DNA from: Chloroflexota bacterium
GTDB lineage: Bacteria > Chloroflexota > UBA5177 > JANWHV01
Direction of reading: 5' to 3'
Length of the DNA stretch: 5,165 nucleotides
NCBI GenBank assembly: GCA_028287725.1
Contig: JAQBPC010000712.1
Span: 1 to 5,165 of the forward strand
Each line of letters starts with the position of its first letter. Position 1 is the first letter of the stretch. A model generated the notes under the pieces. That model did not search any database and had not been told where the DNA came from. It saw only the letters and a program-made list of their open reading frames with translations. A program made the translations under genes and the position numbers. Of the stretch, positions 1-5,165 are shown in pieces.

Positions 1-1
1 C

Positions 2-199
2 GATATGGTATTCCTGATCGCAACTCCTATCGCCGCGGTCGGCTTCCTGGTCGTGCTCCGGCTCAAGGAGTATCCGCTGCGCAGCTGGGGCCAGGAGGGC
101 GCCGGCCCTGTGGCTGAGAGGCCGAGCGCGTCGCACGCGCAGCACCCCCAGGGGGCAGCCGATTCTGAAAGCACGCCTCGATTCGTTCAACAAACCTGA
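2..199 (+). CDS. C-terminal end of an MFS drug:H+ antiporter-like permease (partial)
   Basis: This frame is open from the left edge of the window and ends at TGA 197-199, so only the C-terminus of the protein is present. The first 20 residues or so are hydrophobic (IATPIAAVGFLVVLRLKEYP) and read as the last transmembrane helix of a major facilitator. The helix is followed at once by an E-Y-P-L-R motif, and an L-x-E-x-P-L-R segment right after helix 14 is typical of DHA2/EmrB-QacA-type exporters. A hydrophilic tail of about 37 residues rich in Ala, Ser, Gln and Pro follows and would lie outside the membrane; it is longer than in many family members. The family implies proton-driven export of drugs or other small amphiphiles through the inner membrane, but the substrate cannot be inferred from this fragment. 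The next gene starts 12 bp downstream on the same strand, which suggests an operon. Confidence 0.72.
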   Translation, partial: DMVFLIATPIAAVGFLVVLRLKEYPLRSWGQEGAGPVAERPSASHAQHPQGAADSESTPRFVQQT

Positions 200-211
200 C
201 AGGAGCAGATC

Positions 212-1081
212 ATGAACCTCAAGATTGTCAACCCCGATCCCAAGTATGCGCCCGTCAAGCTCGTCGAGCCCACGACGCTAGGCTACATTCATATCGCCGC
301 CGAAGTGCAGCCTCGCAGGCTGCCGTTTCTCCAACGGCTGCCGGCTGGACCCGAGAAGGCCGAGCTAATCGGAACGCTGCAGGCGTTGGCGCGCCAACTC
401 GAGCAAATGGATGCGGTCGAGAAGGTAACCCTCTACGACGCGGTCGCCATCGCGCCGGTCAGAAGCAGGTACCTCAAGGAACGGGGCGAGTCGATTCGAA
501 TTGCGCGCTTCGACATTGTCGTACTGATCGAGACGAGGTCGGTCGAATCCATCCCCAACGTTCAGGACAGTGAGACGTACAAGGCGCTGTTCGATGCGCT
601 GCGGCGTCATGCCAAACATCTGCATGTGATGGCCGCACGCAACGGCAAGCGGATTGGAGACGTGGACAAGACCAGAGACGGCCTGTTCCTCTTCAACTAC
701 TTTGTCGCCGACGACGCGTCCGTGATGCTGGAGTTGTGGGACTACCTGGCCGCGTGGTACGCAGTAGAAACCGGGCTTGACAACTCCATCCTGCTCGTCC
801 CGCTCGAGGGCGAGCACTCGGACTACAAGGCGATCAATCATGCGCGATGGGACCTGAGCGTGCCGCAATTCCTGTTGCGGCAGTTCTCAAAGAAGAGCTT
901 CTGGACGTACGTGCTTGCGAATCTGGAGGCGAATCAGGTGGTCGCCATGCCGGCTCTGTATCGGCTCGCAGCCGGCCCCCGTGGAGCAACCAGCCCACGG
1001 CGATCCAGGGTACTGGCCACGACTGTGGTTGCATTAGGTGCGGCTCTCGCCCTGGCGAGAAGGCGCCGCGCCGGCAGGTAG
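212..1081 (+). CDS. Unrecognised 289-residue protein with a C-terminal membrane anchor
   Basis: The ATG at 212 is preceded by AGGAG at 201-205 with 6 bases between, a textbook start, and lies 12 bp after the permease stop. I do not recognise a named family. The sequence is consistently protein-like: a helical stretch with an L-x-x-L-x-x-Q-L pattern (residues 50-65), beta-rich segments (around 70-82 and 98-107), and a dense middle region rich in aromatics, including LFLFNYFVADD (158-168), ELWDYLAAWYAVETGLDNS (174-192) and INHARWD (208-214). The alternation of strands and helices would suit a ferredoxin-like alpha/beta domain, but that is a guess. Residues 267-282 form a short hydrophobic helix flanked by PRRSR before and RRRR after, so the protein is probably C-tail anchored in the inner membrane. 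There is no N-terminal signal peptide. Position beside the exporter suggests a shared function such as substrate handling or stress response. The coding call is firm; the function is unknown. Confidence 0.88.
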   Translation: MNLKIVNPDPKYAPVKLVEPTTLGYIHIAAEVQPRRLPFLQRLPAGPEKAELIGTLQALARQLEQMDAVEKVTLYDAVAIAPVRSRYLKERGESIRIARFDIVVLIETRSVESIPNVQDSETYKALFDALRRHAKHLHVMAARNGKRIGDVDKTRDGLFLFNYFVADDASVMLELWDYLAAWYAVETGLDNSILLVPLEGEHSDYKAINHARWDLSVPQFLLRQFSKKSFWTYVLANLEANQVVAMPALYRLAAGPRGATSPRRSRVLATTVVALGAALALARRRRAGR

Positions 1082-1151
1082 TTGTCTGTACGCGAAGGGC
1101 CGTAGCAGGTCTCGAAGTGAGTCAGCCGCCGACAAAGAAAGAGGAGACGCC

Positions 1152-1292
1152 ATGCACTGCGCTTGCCAGCATGCCAAAACACGGGAGGCCAATGCCGGCT
1201 CATGCGCCTTCACTGGAGCCACACCAGGCAGAGCCATACCAGGGGCTCGAGAACCACCAGGGCCATGCAGATATCTAGCATCCACTAATTAA
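1152..1292 (+). CDS. Doubtful 46-residue ORF with a good ribosome binding site
   Basis: ATG 1152 follows AGGAGA at 1142-1147 with four bases between, and the frame runs to TAA 1290-1292. The product is small and Cys-containing: C-x-C near the N-terminus (residues 3 and 5) and further Cys at 18 and 39, with many Gly, Ala and Pro. It has no membrane segment and I recognise no family. Against it, third positions are not GC-rich, unlike the flanking genes, and the C-terminal half looks like low-information translation of noncoding DNA. It could be a small peptide, the eroded start of a lost gene, or chance. It ends 34 bp before the next gene. Confidence 0.22.
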   Translation: MHCACQHAKTREANAGSCAFTGATPGRAIPGAREPPGPCRYLASTN

Positions 1293-1313
1293 GAACTTGT
1301 AGATGGCAATAGC

Positions 1314-1320
1314 AAGGAGA
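1314..1320 (+). promoter_or_regulatory. Ribosome binding site fixing the NTF2-like start
   Basis: AAGGAGA is a near-perfect Shine-Dalgarno six bases before ATG 1327. An in-frame ATG at 1303 lies upstream of it, and the site would fall inside the coding sequence if that codon were used, so 1327 is preferred. Confidence 0.8.
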
Positions 1321-1326
1321 TACACG

Positions 1327-1728
1327 ATGAACCGAGAACAAGCTGAACAAGAGGTGGAGCGTCTCGCAGGCGCATGGGTCACTGCCGAATTGCACGGAGA
1401 TATCGCATTCCTTGAATCGACACTCGCTGCCGACTTCGTCGGGGTAGGGCCGCTCGGCTTCATGCTCACCAAGGACGAGTGGCTGGCACGACTCCAGTCT
1501 GGCGACTTGAAGTATGAGTCATTGGACCTGGATGAGGTCAAGGTACGCGTCTACAACGAGGCAGCCGTGCTGATCGGCCGTCAGGTGCAGCGTGCAGTGT
1601 ATCGCGGCAACAGTATCTCGGCGCAGCTTCGCACTACAGTGGTGTTGGTCCGTCTGCAAGGTAACTGGCAACTGGTCAGTCTCCACCTTAGCCCAATTGG
1701 GCAGCCCCCGAATTTTGGCCAGTCCTAG
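1327..1728 (+). CDS. NTF2-like (SnoaL/DUF4440-type) small protein
   Basis: The protein is 133 residues from ATG 1327, chosen for the AAGGAGA upstream. The pattern is that of the NTF2-like cone-barrel fold: an N-terminal helix (residues 2-22, ending W-V-T-A-E-L-H-G-D), then D-I-A-F-L-E-S-T-L-A-A-D-F (25-37), the usual helix leading to the first strand, a K-D-E-W-L helix (49-53), and three or four long antiparallel strands (64-122) including the R-T-T-V-V-L-V-R...W-Q-L-V-S-L-H-L segment that closes the sheet. The length is normal for stand-alone members. Such proteins bind small hydrophobic ligands in the cone; some are enzymes (ketosteroid isomerase, SnoaL cyclases), many have no known activity. 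I see no clear catalytic Asp/His set, so I assign the fold only. There is no signal peptide, so it is probably cytoplasmic. It appears to be a separate transcription unit, 245 bp after the preceding long gene. Confidence 0.85.
   Translation: MNREQAEQEVERLAGAWVTAELHGDIAFLESTLAADFVGVGPLGFMLTKDEWLARLQSGDLKYESLDLDEVKVRVYNEAAVLIGRQVQRAVYRGNSISAQLRTTVVLVRLQGNWQLVSLHLSPIGQPPNFGQS
1691..1702. repeat. 12-bp perfect palindrome near the end of the NTF2-like gene
   Basis: GCCCAATTGGGC is fully self-complementary and lies inside the last codons of the NTF2-like gene. As RNA it could form only a 4-bp stem with an AATT loop, followed by C-rich rather than T-rich sequence, so it is not a convincing intrinsic terminator. 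It may be chance. Confidence 0.3.
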
Positions 1729-1971
1729 CCAGATCTTACGTCGCCGGCTATAGGGTTCGCATCGTCCAACGTCTGGGCAGCACAGTGATCGGACCCTTTG
1801 CCGTTGCGCACTTTGTAGCTGGTGACGAAGCACGATTTGATTTCGGTCTCTCCTCCGGAGCACCGGTCCGTCCTCCCGATCGGGCGTTCGGCCGCCGAGC
1901 TAGATTACCTCGCTACGGATTCGCCTCACTTACCAAGAGCACACGTCGCTATCTGCTGTTGCGCAATGATG

Positions 1972-1987
1972 GCCGGCGCTTGCCGGC
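1972..1987. repeat. Small GC-rich stem-loop
   Basis: GCCGGC (1972-1977) and GCCGGC (1982-1987) are self-complementary copies separated by GCTT, so they can form a 6-bp GC-only hairpin with a four-base loop. They also read as a direct repeat of GCCGGCGC with TT between. No T-run follows on the plus strand, so it is not a standard terminator; no function is assigned. Confidence 0.35.
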
Positions 1988-2459
1988 GCGACGCGCATTG
2001 TAAACCGCGTGGGATCGGTATCGGTCGCCGCGATGCAGCAGTCCGGTCTGTGCCGAACCGGCATAGTCCGCTACGTTCGAGCGCTTCCCAATTTCCTGCG
2101 GTGGATTGCGCTCCGGGCCGCCCTGGCTGCTCCGCAACGTGGTCGCGATGCGTGACACGAGCGGATCAAGTTCGCCGTCACGGTGCCACGCACCGGTCGA
2201 CAGCCGTTCCAACGTCCTCTTTTGGCCTGGCTCGATGTGACTACTGCAGCTGAGGATGAAACGCAAGCCTTGTAAGCGAGGGTCTGCCGCCAACACGTGT
2301 GGCACATGGACAGCCGCGCATGCGGTCTCGCTCGCGACTTCCAGGGCGGAGAAGGCACACAGAAATGCCCAGAAGTGCCCGATCGAAGCACAAGTCTGTT
2401 CTCCACCGAATGTTTACTTCACTCCCAACCTGCCCTTAACCGGCCTTTGATACGCTAGG

Positions 2460-2477
2460 CACCTAAGCTTCTAGGTG
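2460..2477. promoter_or_regulatory. Inverted repeat upstream of the GT26 gene, possible operator
   Basis: CACCTA (2460-2465) and TAGGTG (2472-2477) are perfect inverted arms around a 6-base centre. The repeat sits in the AT-richer part of the intergenic region, about 175 bp before the GTG start, just downstream of a TTGATA (2447-2452) that could serve as a weak -35 element; I find no good -10 at standard spacing. A dimeric regulator site is possible, a short RNA hairpin in a leader also. Chance is not excluded for 6-bp arms. Confidence 0.3.
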
Positions 2478-2641
2478 TATATGGCAATTGGAAGTTACGG
2501 AACATAGTCGGTCAGTCATTATTTTTGTCCGGGTCTTGGAATCAAAGCGCGCTGGTGCTCTGAAGATCGACACCTGTCGGTTGACGTTAGTTGCAGCTTC
2601 ATCGAATCGGTTTGCGCATTTGGCCGTACCAACGGCTGAAC

Positions 2642-2650
2642 AGGAGAAGG
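2642..2650 (+). promoter_or_regulatory. Ribosome binding site fixing a GTG start
   Basis: AGGAGAAGG precedes GTG 2654, with AGGAG (2642-2646) seven bases from the start codon. It decides the start of the glycosyltransferase: an in-frame ATG at 2591 would add 21 basic residues upstream of the conserved domain and would place this site within the coding sequence. Confidence 0.8.
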
Positions 2651-2653
2651 AAA

Positions 2654-3532
2654 GTGCGGACTCAGTTGGATCTCCTGGGCACCTTGATTGATTGCGTGGA
2701 CGCCCCTCAGGCGTTGTCCCAAATCGACGATTTTGTACGGTCGGGGCGCTTTCACCAGGTGGTTACCGTAAATGTTGATTTTCTCCGCCTGGCCAGCAAG
2801 GATCGGGGTTTCCAGAACCTCGTGAATAACGCCGACCTGGTGCTAGCGGATGGCATGCCGCTGGTTTGGGCATCCCGCAGGCGGTCTACACCGCTTCCGT
2901 GTCGGGTGACGGGGATTGACATGATCCTGTCATGTGCCCAGCTGGCGGCCAGCCGCGGGTATAGTATCTTCTTGTTGGGCGCAGCGCCGGGCGTGGCACG
3001 CGAGGCCGGAGAAGTGCTCCAGCAGCGGTTCCCGGGCCTGCGCATAGCCGGCACCTATTCGCCGCCGACTACGGAACCGGCCGATCAGGAACAATGTGTC
3101 CGCATGGTGCGCGCGGCACAACCTGACATGCTCTTCGTTGCCTTTGGAGCGCCAAAGCAAGACGAGTGGATCTGTCAGCATCAAGACCGCCTGGATGTGC
3201 CCGTGTGTATGGGAGTCGGCGGTTCGTTCGACATGTTGACGGGCAATGTGCGCCGGGCGCCGCTCTGGATTCAGCGACGCGGCCTGGAATGGTTGTATCG
3301 CTTGGTACAAGAGCCACGTCGCCTCTGGAAGAGGTACATCGTCCATGACCTTCCGGTATTTGCTCGATTGATGTTCCAGTCCCGGGAGTCTACCGTTGTG
3401 TCTCAGCCCGCGACCATAGCCCGGCCGTTCGAGAGTGCAAGTACCGAAGCGGCGTTCGCTGAGCAGATCTTCGCCGGCGAAGCCAGCAGCCAGATGAGCG
3501 AGCTTGCGGTGAGAGTGGGTCAGTCTGCCTGA
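2654..3532 (+). CDS. WecG/TagA/CpsF-family glycosyltransferase (GT26)
   Basis: This enzyme should transfer a sugar (in characterised members a ManNAc-type or glucuronosyl residue) from a nucleotide sugar to an undecaprenyl-diphosphate-linked acceptor at the inner face of the membrane, an early or late step in capsule, EPS, enterobacterial common antigen or teichoic-acid linkage assembly. The start is GTG 2654, giving 292 residues. Family landmarks appear in order: TVNVDFL (38-44), ADGMPLVW (65-72), RVTGIDM (84-90), LLGAAPGVA (107-115), FGAPKQDEW (164-172), GVGGSFDMLTG (187-197), and the RRAPLWIQRRGLEWLYRL segment leading to an E-P-R-R-L-W-K-R-Y membrane-contact region (200-228). Thr38, Asp66 and Gln169 match positions implicated in catalysis in TagA. 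Unusually, 64 residues follow the conserved K-R-Y; many members are nearer 240-260 residues in total. The exact sugar and acceptor cannot be read from sequence. Two acyltransferase genes follow on the same strand. Confidence 0.93.
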   Translation: MRTQLDLLGTLIDCVDAPQALSQIDDFVRSGRFHQVVTVNVDFLRLASKDRGFQNLVNNADLVLADGMPLVWASRRRSTPLPCRVTGIDMILSCAQLAASRGYSIFLLGAAPGVAREAGEVLQQRFPGLRIAGTYSPPTTEPADQEQCVRMVRAAQPDMLFVAFGAPKQDEWICQHQDRLDVPVCMGVGGSFDMLTGNVRRAPLWIQRRGLEWLYRLVQEPRRLWKRYIVHDLPVFARLMFQSRESTVVSQPATIARPFESASTEAAFAEQIFAGEASSQMSELAVRVGQSA

Positions 3533-3682
3533 TTCAATCTTACTTTGCTCGAGGATTTTGGCATTCGCGCGGGTCGCTTGTGCCTCAACGTGTCCTGGTA
3601 CCCCACCTATTTGCGGTACACTGACGATCTGAGGTTCATTTCCTCCCAGCATCGGCAAATTACGTCTGCCTGAGGAACTAGC

Positions 3683-3748
3683 GTGCCTTTGTCTCAGCCC
3701 AAGAAGTCCCGCGCACGTCAATTCTCGCTCGGAGATGGACAACTATGA
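3683..3748 (+). CDS. Possible 21-residue leader peptide coupled to the first acyltransferase
   Basis: GTG 3683 is preceded by GAGGAA (3673-3677 region) at good spacing, and the short frame ends in TGA 3746-3748, which overlaps the acyltransferase ATG (3745) in an ATGA junction. The predicted peptide is basic (Lys-Lys-Ser-Arg-Ala-Arg in its middle) with no membrane segment. ATGA overlaps commonly couple translation of neighbouring genes, so ribosomes finishing this ORF could re-initiate on the acyltransferase, whose own Shine-Dalgarno (GGAG 3731-3734) is ten bases away, rather far. The ORF is very short, so chance is quite possible. Confidence 0.27.
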   Translation: MPLSQPKKSRARQFSLGDGQL

Positions 3749-4359
3749 TTGGCACCTCTCGGCGAGTGCGGGTGGCATATGCCTATCGGAGGATTCGACA
3801 ACTTGGGGTTGTAAACCTTCTGCGCGGCCTCTATGTGAGACATCAATTTTCCAGCGCAGGTATTCTGTCCGTGCGCGCAGGCTGGCCATTGCCCAAAGTT
3901 GACAACATGGGCGGCTCGGTAGCGATCGGGAACTGCAGCCTTTTTCCGGGCGTGCGAATCGAGTGCTGGAAAGGCGCAAGCGTCAACATCGGCAATGGGA
4001 CGTATATCAACCGCAATACTGAAATCGTTGCGGCGCAATCAGTGTTCATAGGACGAGATTGCAAGATCGCCCGTGATGTACTGATCATGGATACCGATCA
4101 GCATCCAGTCGGTAGCGCTCCGATGGTACATGGGCCGGTCAAGATTGGTGATAGGGTGTGGGTAGGTAGCCGAGTAATTGTACTGAAGGGGGTCAGCATT
4201 GGCCACGACAGTATAATCGGCGCTGGGGCAATTGTAACCAAGAGTATACCTCCCCACAGCGTGGTAGTTGGGCAGGCCGCGCGCGTCGTGCGTACATTAT
4301 GCCCAGAAGGCGGGCCCTCGACACCGAATGATGAGCTGCATGGAACTCTCCGAGCGTAG
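3745..4359 (+). CDS. Left-handed beta-helix O-acyltransferase (first of a pair)
   Basis: A 204-residue member of the hexapeptide-repeat (LbH) acyltransferase superfamily, of the WcaF/maltose-acetyltransferase kind; the likely job is to transfer acetyl or another acyl group from an acyl-CoA to a sugar hydroxyl of the glycan made by this locus, in the cytoplasm. A basic N-terminal region with Arg-rich helices (1-35) precedes the coil region: VAIGNCSLFPGVRIE (59-73), VNIGNGTYINRNTEIV (80-95), VFIGRDCKIARDVLIM (100-115), then VKIGDRVWVGSRVIVLKGV (132-150) and SIGHDSIIGAGAIVTKSIPP (151-170). His120 in D-T-D-Q-H fits the catalytic His of the family. A 20-residue polar tail follows the last coil. 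The start at 3745 has GGAG ten bases upstream and overlaps the stop of a tiny ORF. It lies 212 bp after the glycosyltransferase and 6 bp before the next acyltransferase, to which it is clearly related. Confidence 0.92.
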   Translation: MIGTSRRVRVAYAYRRIRQLGVVNLLRGLYVRHQFSSAGILSVRAGWPLPKVDNMGGSVAIGNCSLFPGVRIECWKGASVNIGNGTYINRNTEIVAAQSVFIGRDCKIARDVLIMDTDQHPVGSAPMVHGPVKIGDRVWVGSRVIVLKGVSIGHDSIIGAGAIVTKSIPPHSVVVGQAARVVRTLCPEGGPSTPNDELHGTLRA

Positions 4360-4365
4360 CGTCTC

Positions 4366-4956
4366 GTGAATGAACGAGACATGTTGGCCGCGAGCCTTCG
4401 CCGGCTGATTTACGAACGAAATCCTGACGAAGTGGTGGATTTGGCGCGACGCGCGCGAAACGTTTTGGTCGCGCGCACCGGGTTGCGCCGCTGTACTTCG
4501 GTCGGTCGCTACACTCAGCTGCTAGGACGGGTGCGCATTTTCAATAAGGGCACCATCATTATCGGCAGCCATGTACGGATCCACTCAACCGTCGTGCCCA
4601 TCGAGTTAGCCGCCATGCCGGGCGCCGTTTTGGAGATCGGTGACAACACCTTCGTCAACTATGGCGTTTCCATTTCCTGTCACCAATCTGTGCTCATCGG
4701 CCGGGATTGCCTACTTGGCTCCTACGTGAACATTATGGACAATACGTGGCACGATGTCCTTGAACGTCAGCAACTCCCCGCGTCCAAGCCAGTGGTGCTG
4801 CAGGATAACGTGTGGCTCGGAAATCGCGTAATCGTGCTGCCCGGTGTAACCATCGGGCATGACGCGGTTGTAGGCGCGGGCGCCGTAGTGTCGAGAGATA
4901 TTCCTCCCCGGTCGGTCGCGGTGGGTGTGCCGGCCCAGGTAATCAAGACTTTTTAG
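4366..4956 (+). CDS. Left-handed beta-helix O-acyltransferase (second of a pair)
   Basis: A 196-residue hexapeptide-repeat acyltransferase, predicted to acylate a sugar of the exported glycan. Landmarks: IIIGSHVRIHSTVV (64-77), VLEIGDNTFVNYGVSI (88-103), VLIGRDCLLGSYVNIMD (109-125), VWLGNRVIVLPGVTIGHD (149-166), and VVGAGAVVSRDIPPRSVAVG (168-187), ending in the typical V-P-A-Q-V-I-K. His129 in N-T-W-H-D is the probable catalytic base. Over the last 48 aligned residues I count about 29 identities to the preceding gene's product, so the two are paralogues or at least close relatives; the loop before the last coils is longer here, and the first 60 residues differ, which points to different acceptors. 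The start is uncertain: GTG 4366, 6 bp after the upstream stop, has only a weak GAG upstream, and in-frame ATG 4381 is an alternative that shortens it by five residues. It overlaps the convergent gene at its 3' end. Confidence 0.9.
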   Translation: MNERDMLAASLRRLIYERNPDEVVDLARRARNVLVARTGLRRCTSVGRYTQLLGRVRIFNKGTIIIGSHVRIHSTVVPIELAAMPGAVLEIGDNTFVNYGVSISCHQSVLIGRDCLLGSYVNIMDNTWHDVLERQQLPASKPVVLQDNVWLGNRVIVLPGVTIGHDAVVGAGAVVSRDIPPRSVAVGVPAQVIKTF

Positions 4957-5165
4957 ACTCCGACCGGGTGGCGCGCTCGGTGCGCAGCCATCGCGAATCA
5001 GTAATGTGCAGCGCAGAGACGACATAGATACCCAACTTCCAGGCCGCGTAGGGCGGTGCCATGAACAGCGCCAGGTATGTCCGCGGCCGCTCGCGCGCCA
5101 CGAGGAGGCCGCCGAAGACGTAGCAAGCAAGTCCCGCTATGACCAATCGCGCAAGCCGGTATGCC
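4943..5165 (-). CDS. C-terminal end of a membrane GT2-type glycosyltransferase (partial)
   Basis: The minus-strand frame enters at the right edge and stops at TGA (complement of 4943-4945), so about 73 C-terminal residues are present. They contain a hydrophobic helix (LVIAGLACYVFGGLLVA), a charged turn R-E-R-P-R-T, a second hydrophobic segment around ALFMAPPYAAWKLGIYVVSAL, and then S-R-W-L-R-T-E-R before a polar tail. A pair of C-terminal helices with A-P-x-Y/F-x-x-W-K and a final W-x-R-T-x-R is the usual ending of membrane-bound family 2 glycosyltransferases of the processive type used in polysaccharide synthesis. The catalytic domain lies outside the window, so the identification rests on this tail and on the neighbouring glycan genes. 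It converges on the second acyltransferase and overlaps it by 14 bp, so the two transcripts would share complementary 3' ends. Confidence 0.72.
   Translation of the reverse strand, partial: AYRLARLVIAGLACYVFGGLLVARERPRTYLALFMAPPYAAWKLGIYVVSALHITDSRWLRTERATRSESKKS

Larger units (their letters stand above)
1729..2653. other. 925 bp without a supportable gene; possible degraded coding sequence
   Basis: No ORF here has both a good start and a recognisable product. The most gene-like frame is on the minus strand, open from about 2413 down to its stop at 1949. By hand count, 83 of the 118 codons after a GTG at 2305 end in G or C, and the translation includes orderly stretches such as LQGLRFILSCSSHIEPGQK, but the GTG has no Shine-Dalgarno and I recognise no family. 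A plus-strand frame is open from the NTF2-like stop to 2003 with similar weak bias. This could be the remnant of one or more decayed genes or simply GC-rich spacer. From about 2403 the sequence becomes richer in A and T up to the GT26 gene, which is where that gene's promoter and leader should lie. I see no transposase, tRNA or array. Confidence 0.6.

Noticed and set aside
365..868. 167-codon minus-strand open frame
   Set aside because: Antisense to the well-supported 289-residue gene, with no recognisable domain.
847..1278. 143-codon plus-strand frame overlapping the end of the 289-residue gene
   Set aside because: Shifted reading of a real gene plus intergenic DNA; low-complexity product and no ribosome binding site.
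1519..1863. Minus-strand frame with a transposase-like LRHQL phrase
   Set aside because: Most of it is antisense to the NTF2-like gene, the phrase is too short to mean anything, and no catalytic D-D-E region or terminal repeats are present.
1875..1884. Palindrome CCCGATCGGG
   Set aside because: Short GC-rich palindromes are expected by chance in such DNA; no gene start or second copy nearby gives it a role.
2483..2500. Sigma-54-like TGGCA followed by a TTAC
   Set aside because: The spacing between the two elements is two bases too long and the second lacks the required GC, so it does not fit a -24/-12 promoter.
3533..3670. Open frame continuing in the same phase after the GT26 stop codon
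   Set aside because: About 46 codons without a start or ribosome binding site; no homology suggests that the stop is a read-through or sequencing error.
2930..3742. 270-codon minus-strand open frame
   Set aside because: It lies antisense to the GT26 glycosyltransferase, whose family motifs are all present on the plus strand; the product shows no recognisable domain and the length follows from GC-rich codons on the other strand.

Overview
The window looks like a piece of a moderately GC-rich proteobacterial chromosome; the phylum is inferred from GC content, Shine-Dalgarno use and protein type, and nothing in it fixes a genus. It splits into two functional blocks separated by about 0.9 kb with no convincing gene.

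Left block (1-1728, all plus strand): the last 65 or so residues of a drug:H+ antiporter-type (DHA2/EmrB-like) MFS permease, then, 12 bp further on, a 289-residue protein I do not recognise by name that ends in a hydrophobic helix and a basic tail. The spacing and the good ribosome binding site suggest the two are co-transcribed. After 245 bp holding only one doubtful 46-codon ORF comes an NTF2-like (SnoaL/DUF4440-type) small protein whose start is placed at 1327 by a strong Shine-Dalgarno.

Middle (1729-2653): no gene I can support. It contains a minus-strand frame open for about 155 codons (roughly 1949-2413) with GC-biased third positions but no good start, a small GC-rich hairpin, and an AT-richer segment with an inverted repeat (2460-2477) ahead of the next gene.

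Right block (2654-5165) is part of an extracellular or capsular polysaccharide locus. It has a WecG/TagA/CpsF-family (GT26) glycosyltransferase starting at a GTG with a clear ribosome binding site, then two neighbouring left-handed beta-helix O-acyltransferases that are evidently related to each other, and, converging from the right edge on the minus strand, the C-terminal end of a membrane-bound processive-type GT2 glycosyltransferase. Together these would extend a lipid-linked sugar, build or export a glycan, and decorate it with acyl groups. The convergent GT2 gene overlaps the second acyltransferase by 14 bp.

I saw no tRNA, rRNA, CRISPR array, complete insertion sequence or obvious phage gene. 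Nothing here amounts to a clearly new system. The best leads are the tail-anchored unknown protein paired with the permease, the tandem acyltransferase pair with a possible coupled leader peptide in front, the C-terminal extension of the GT26 enzyme, and the unexplained 0.9 kb gap.
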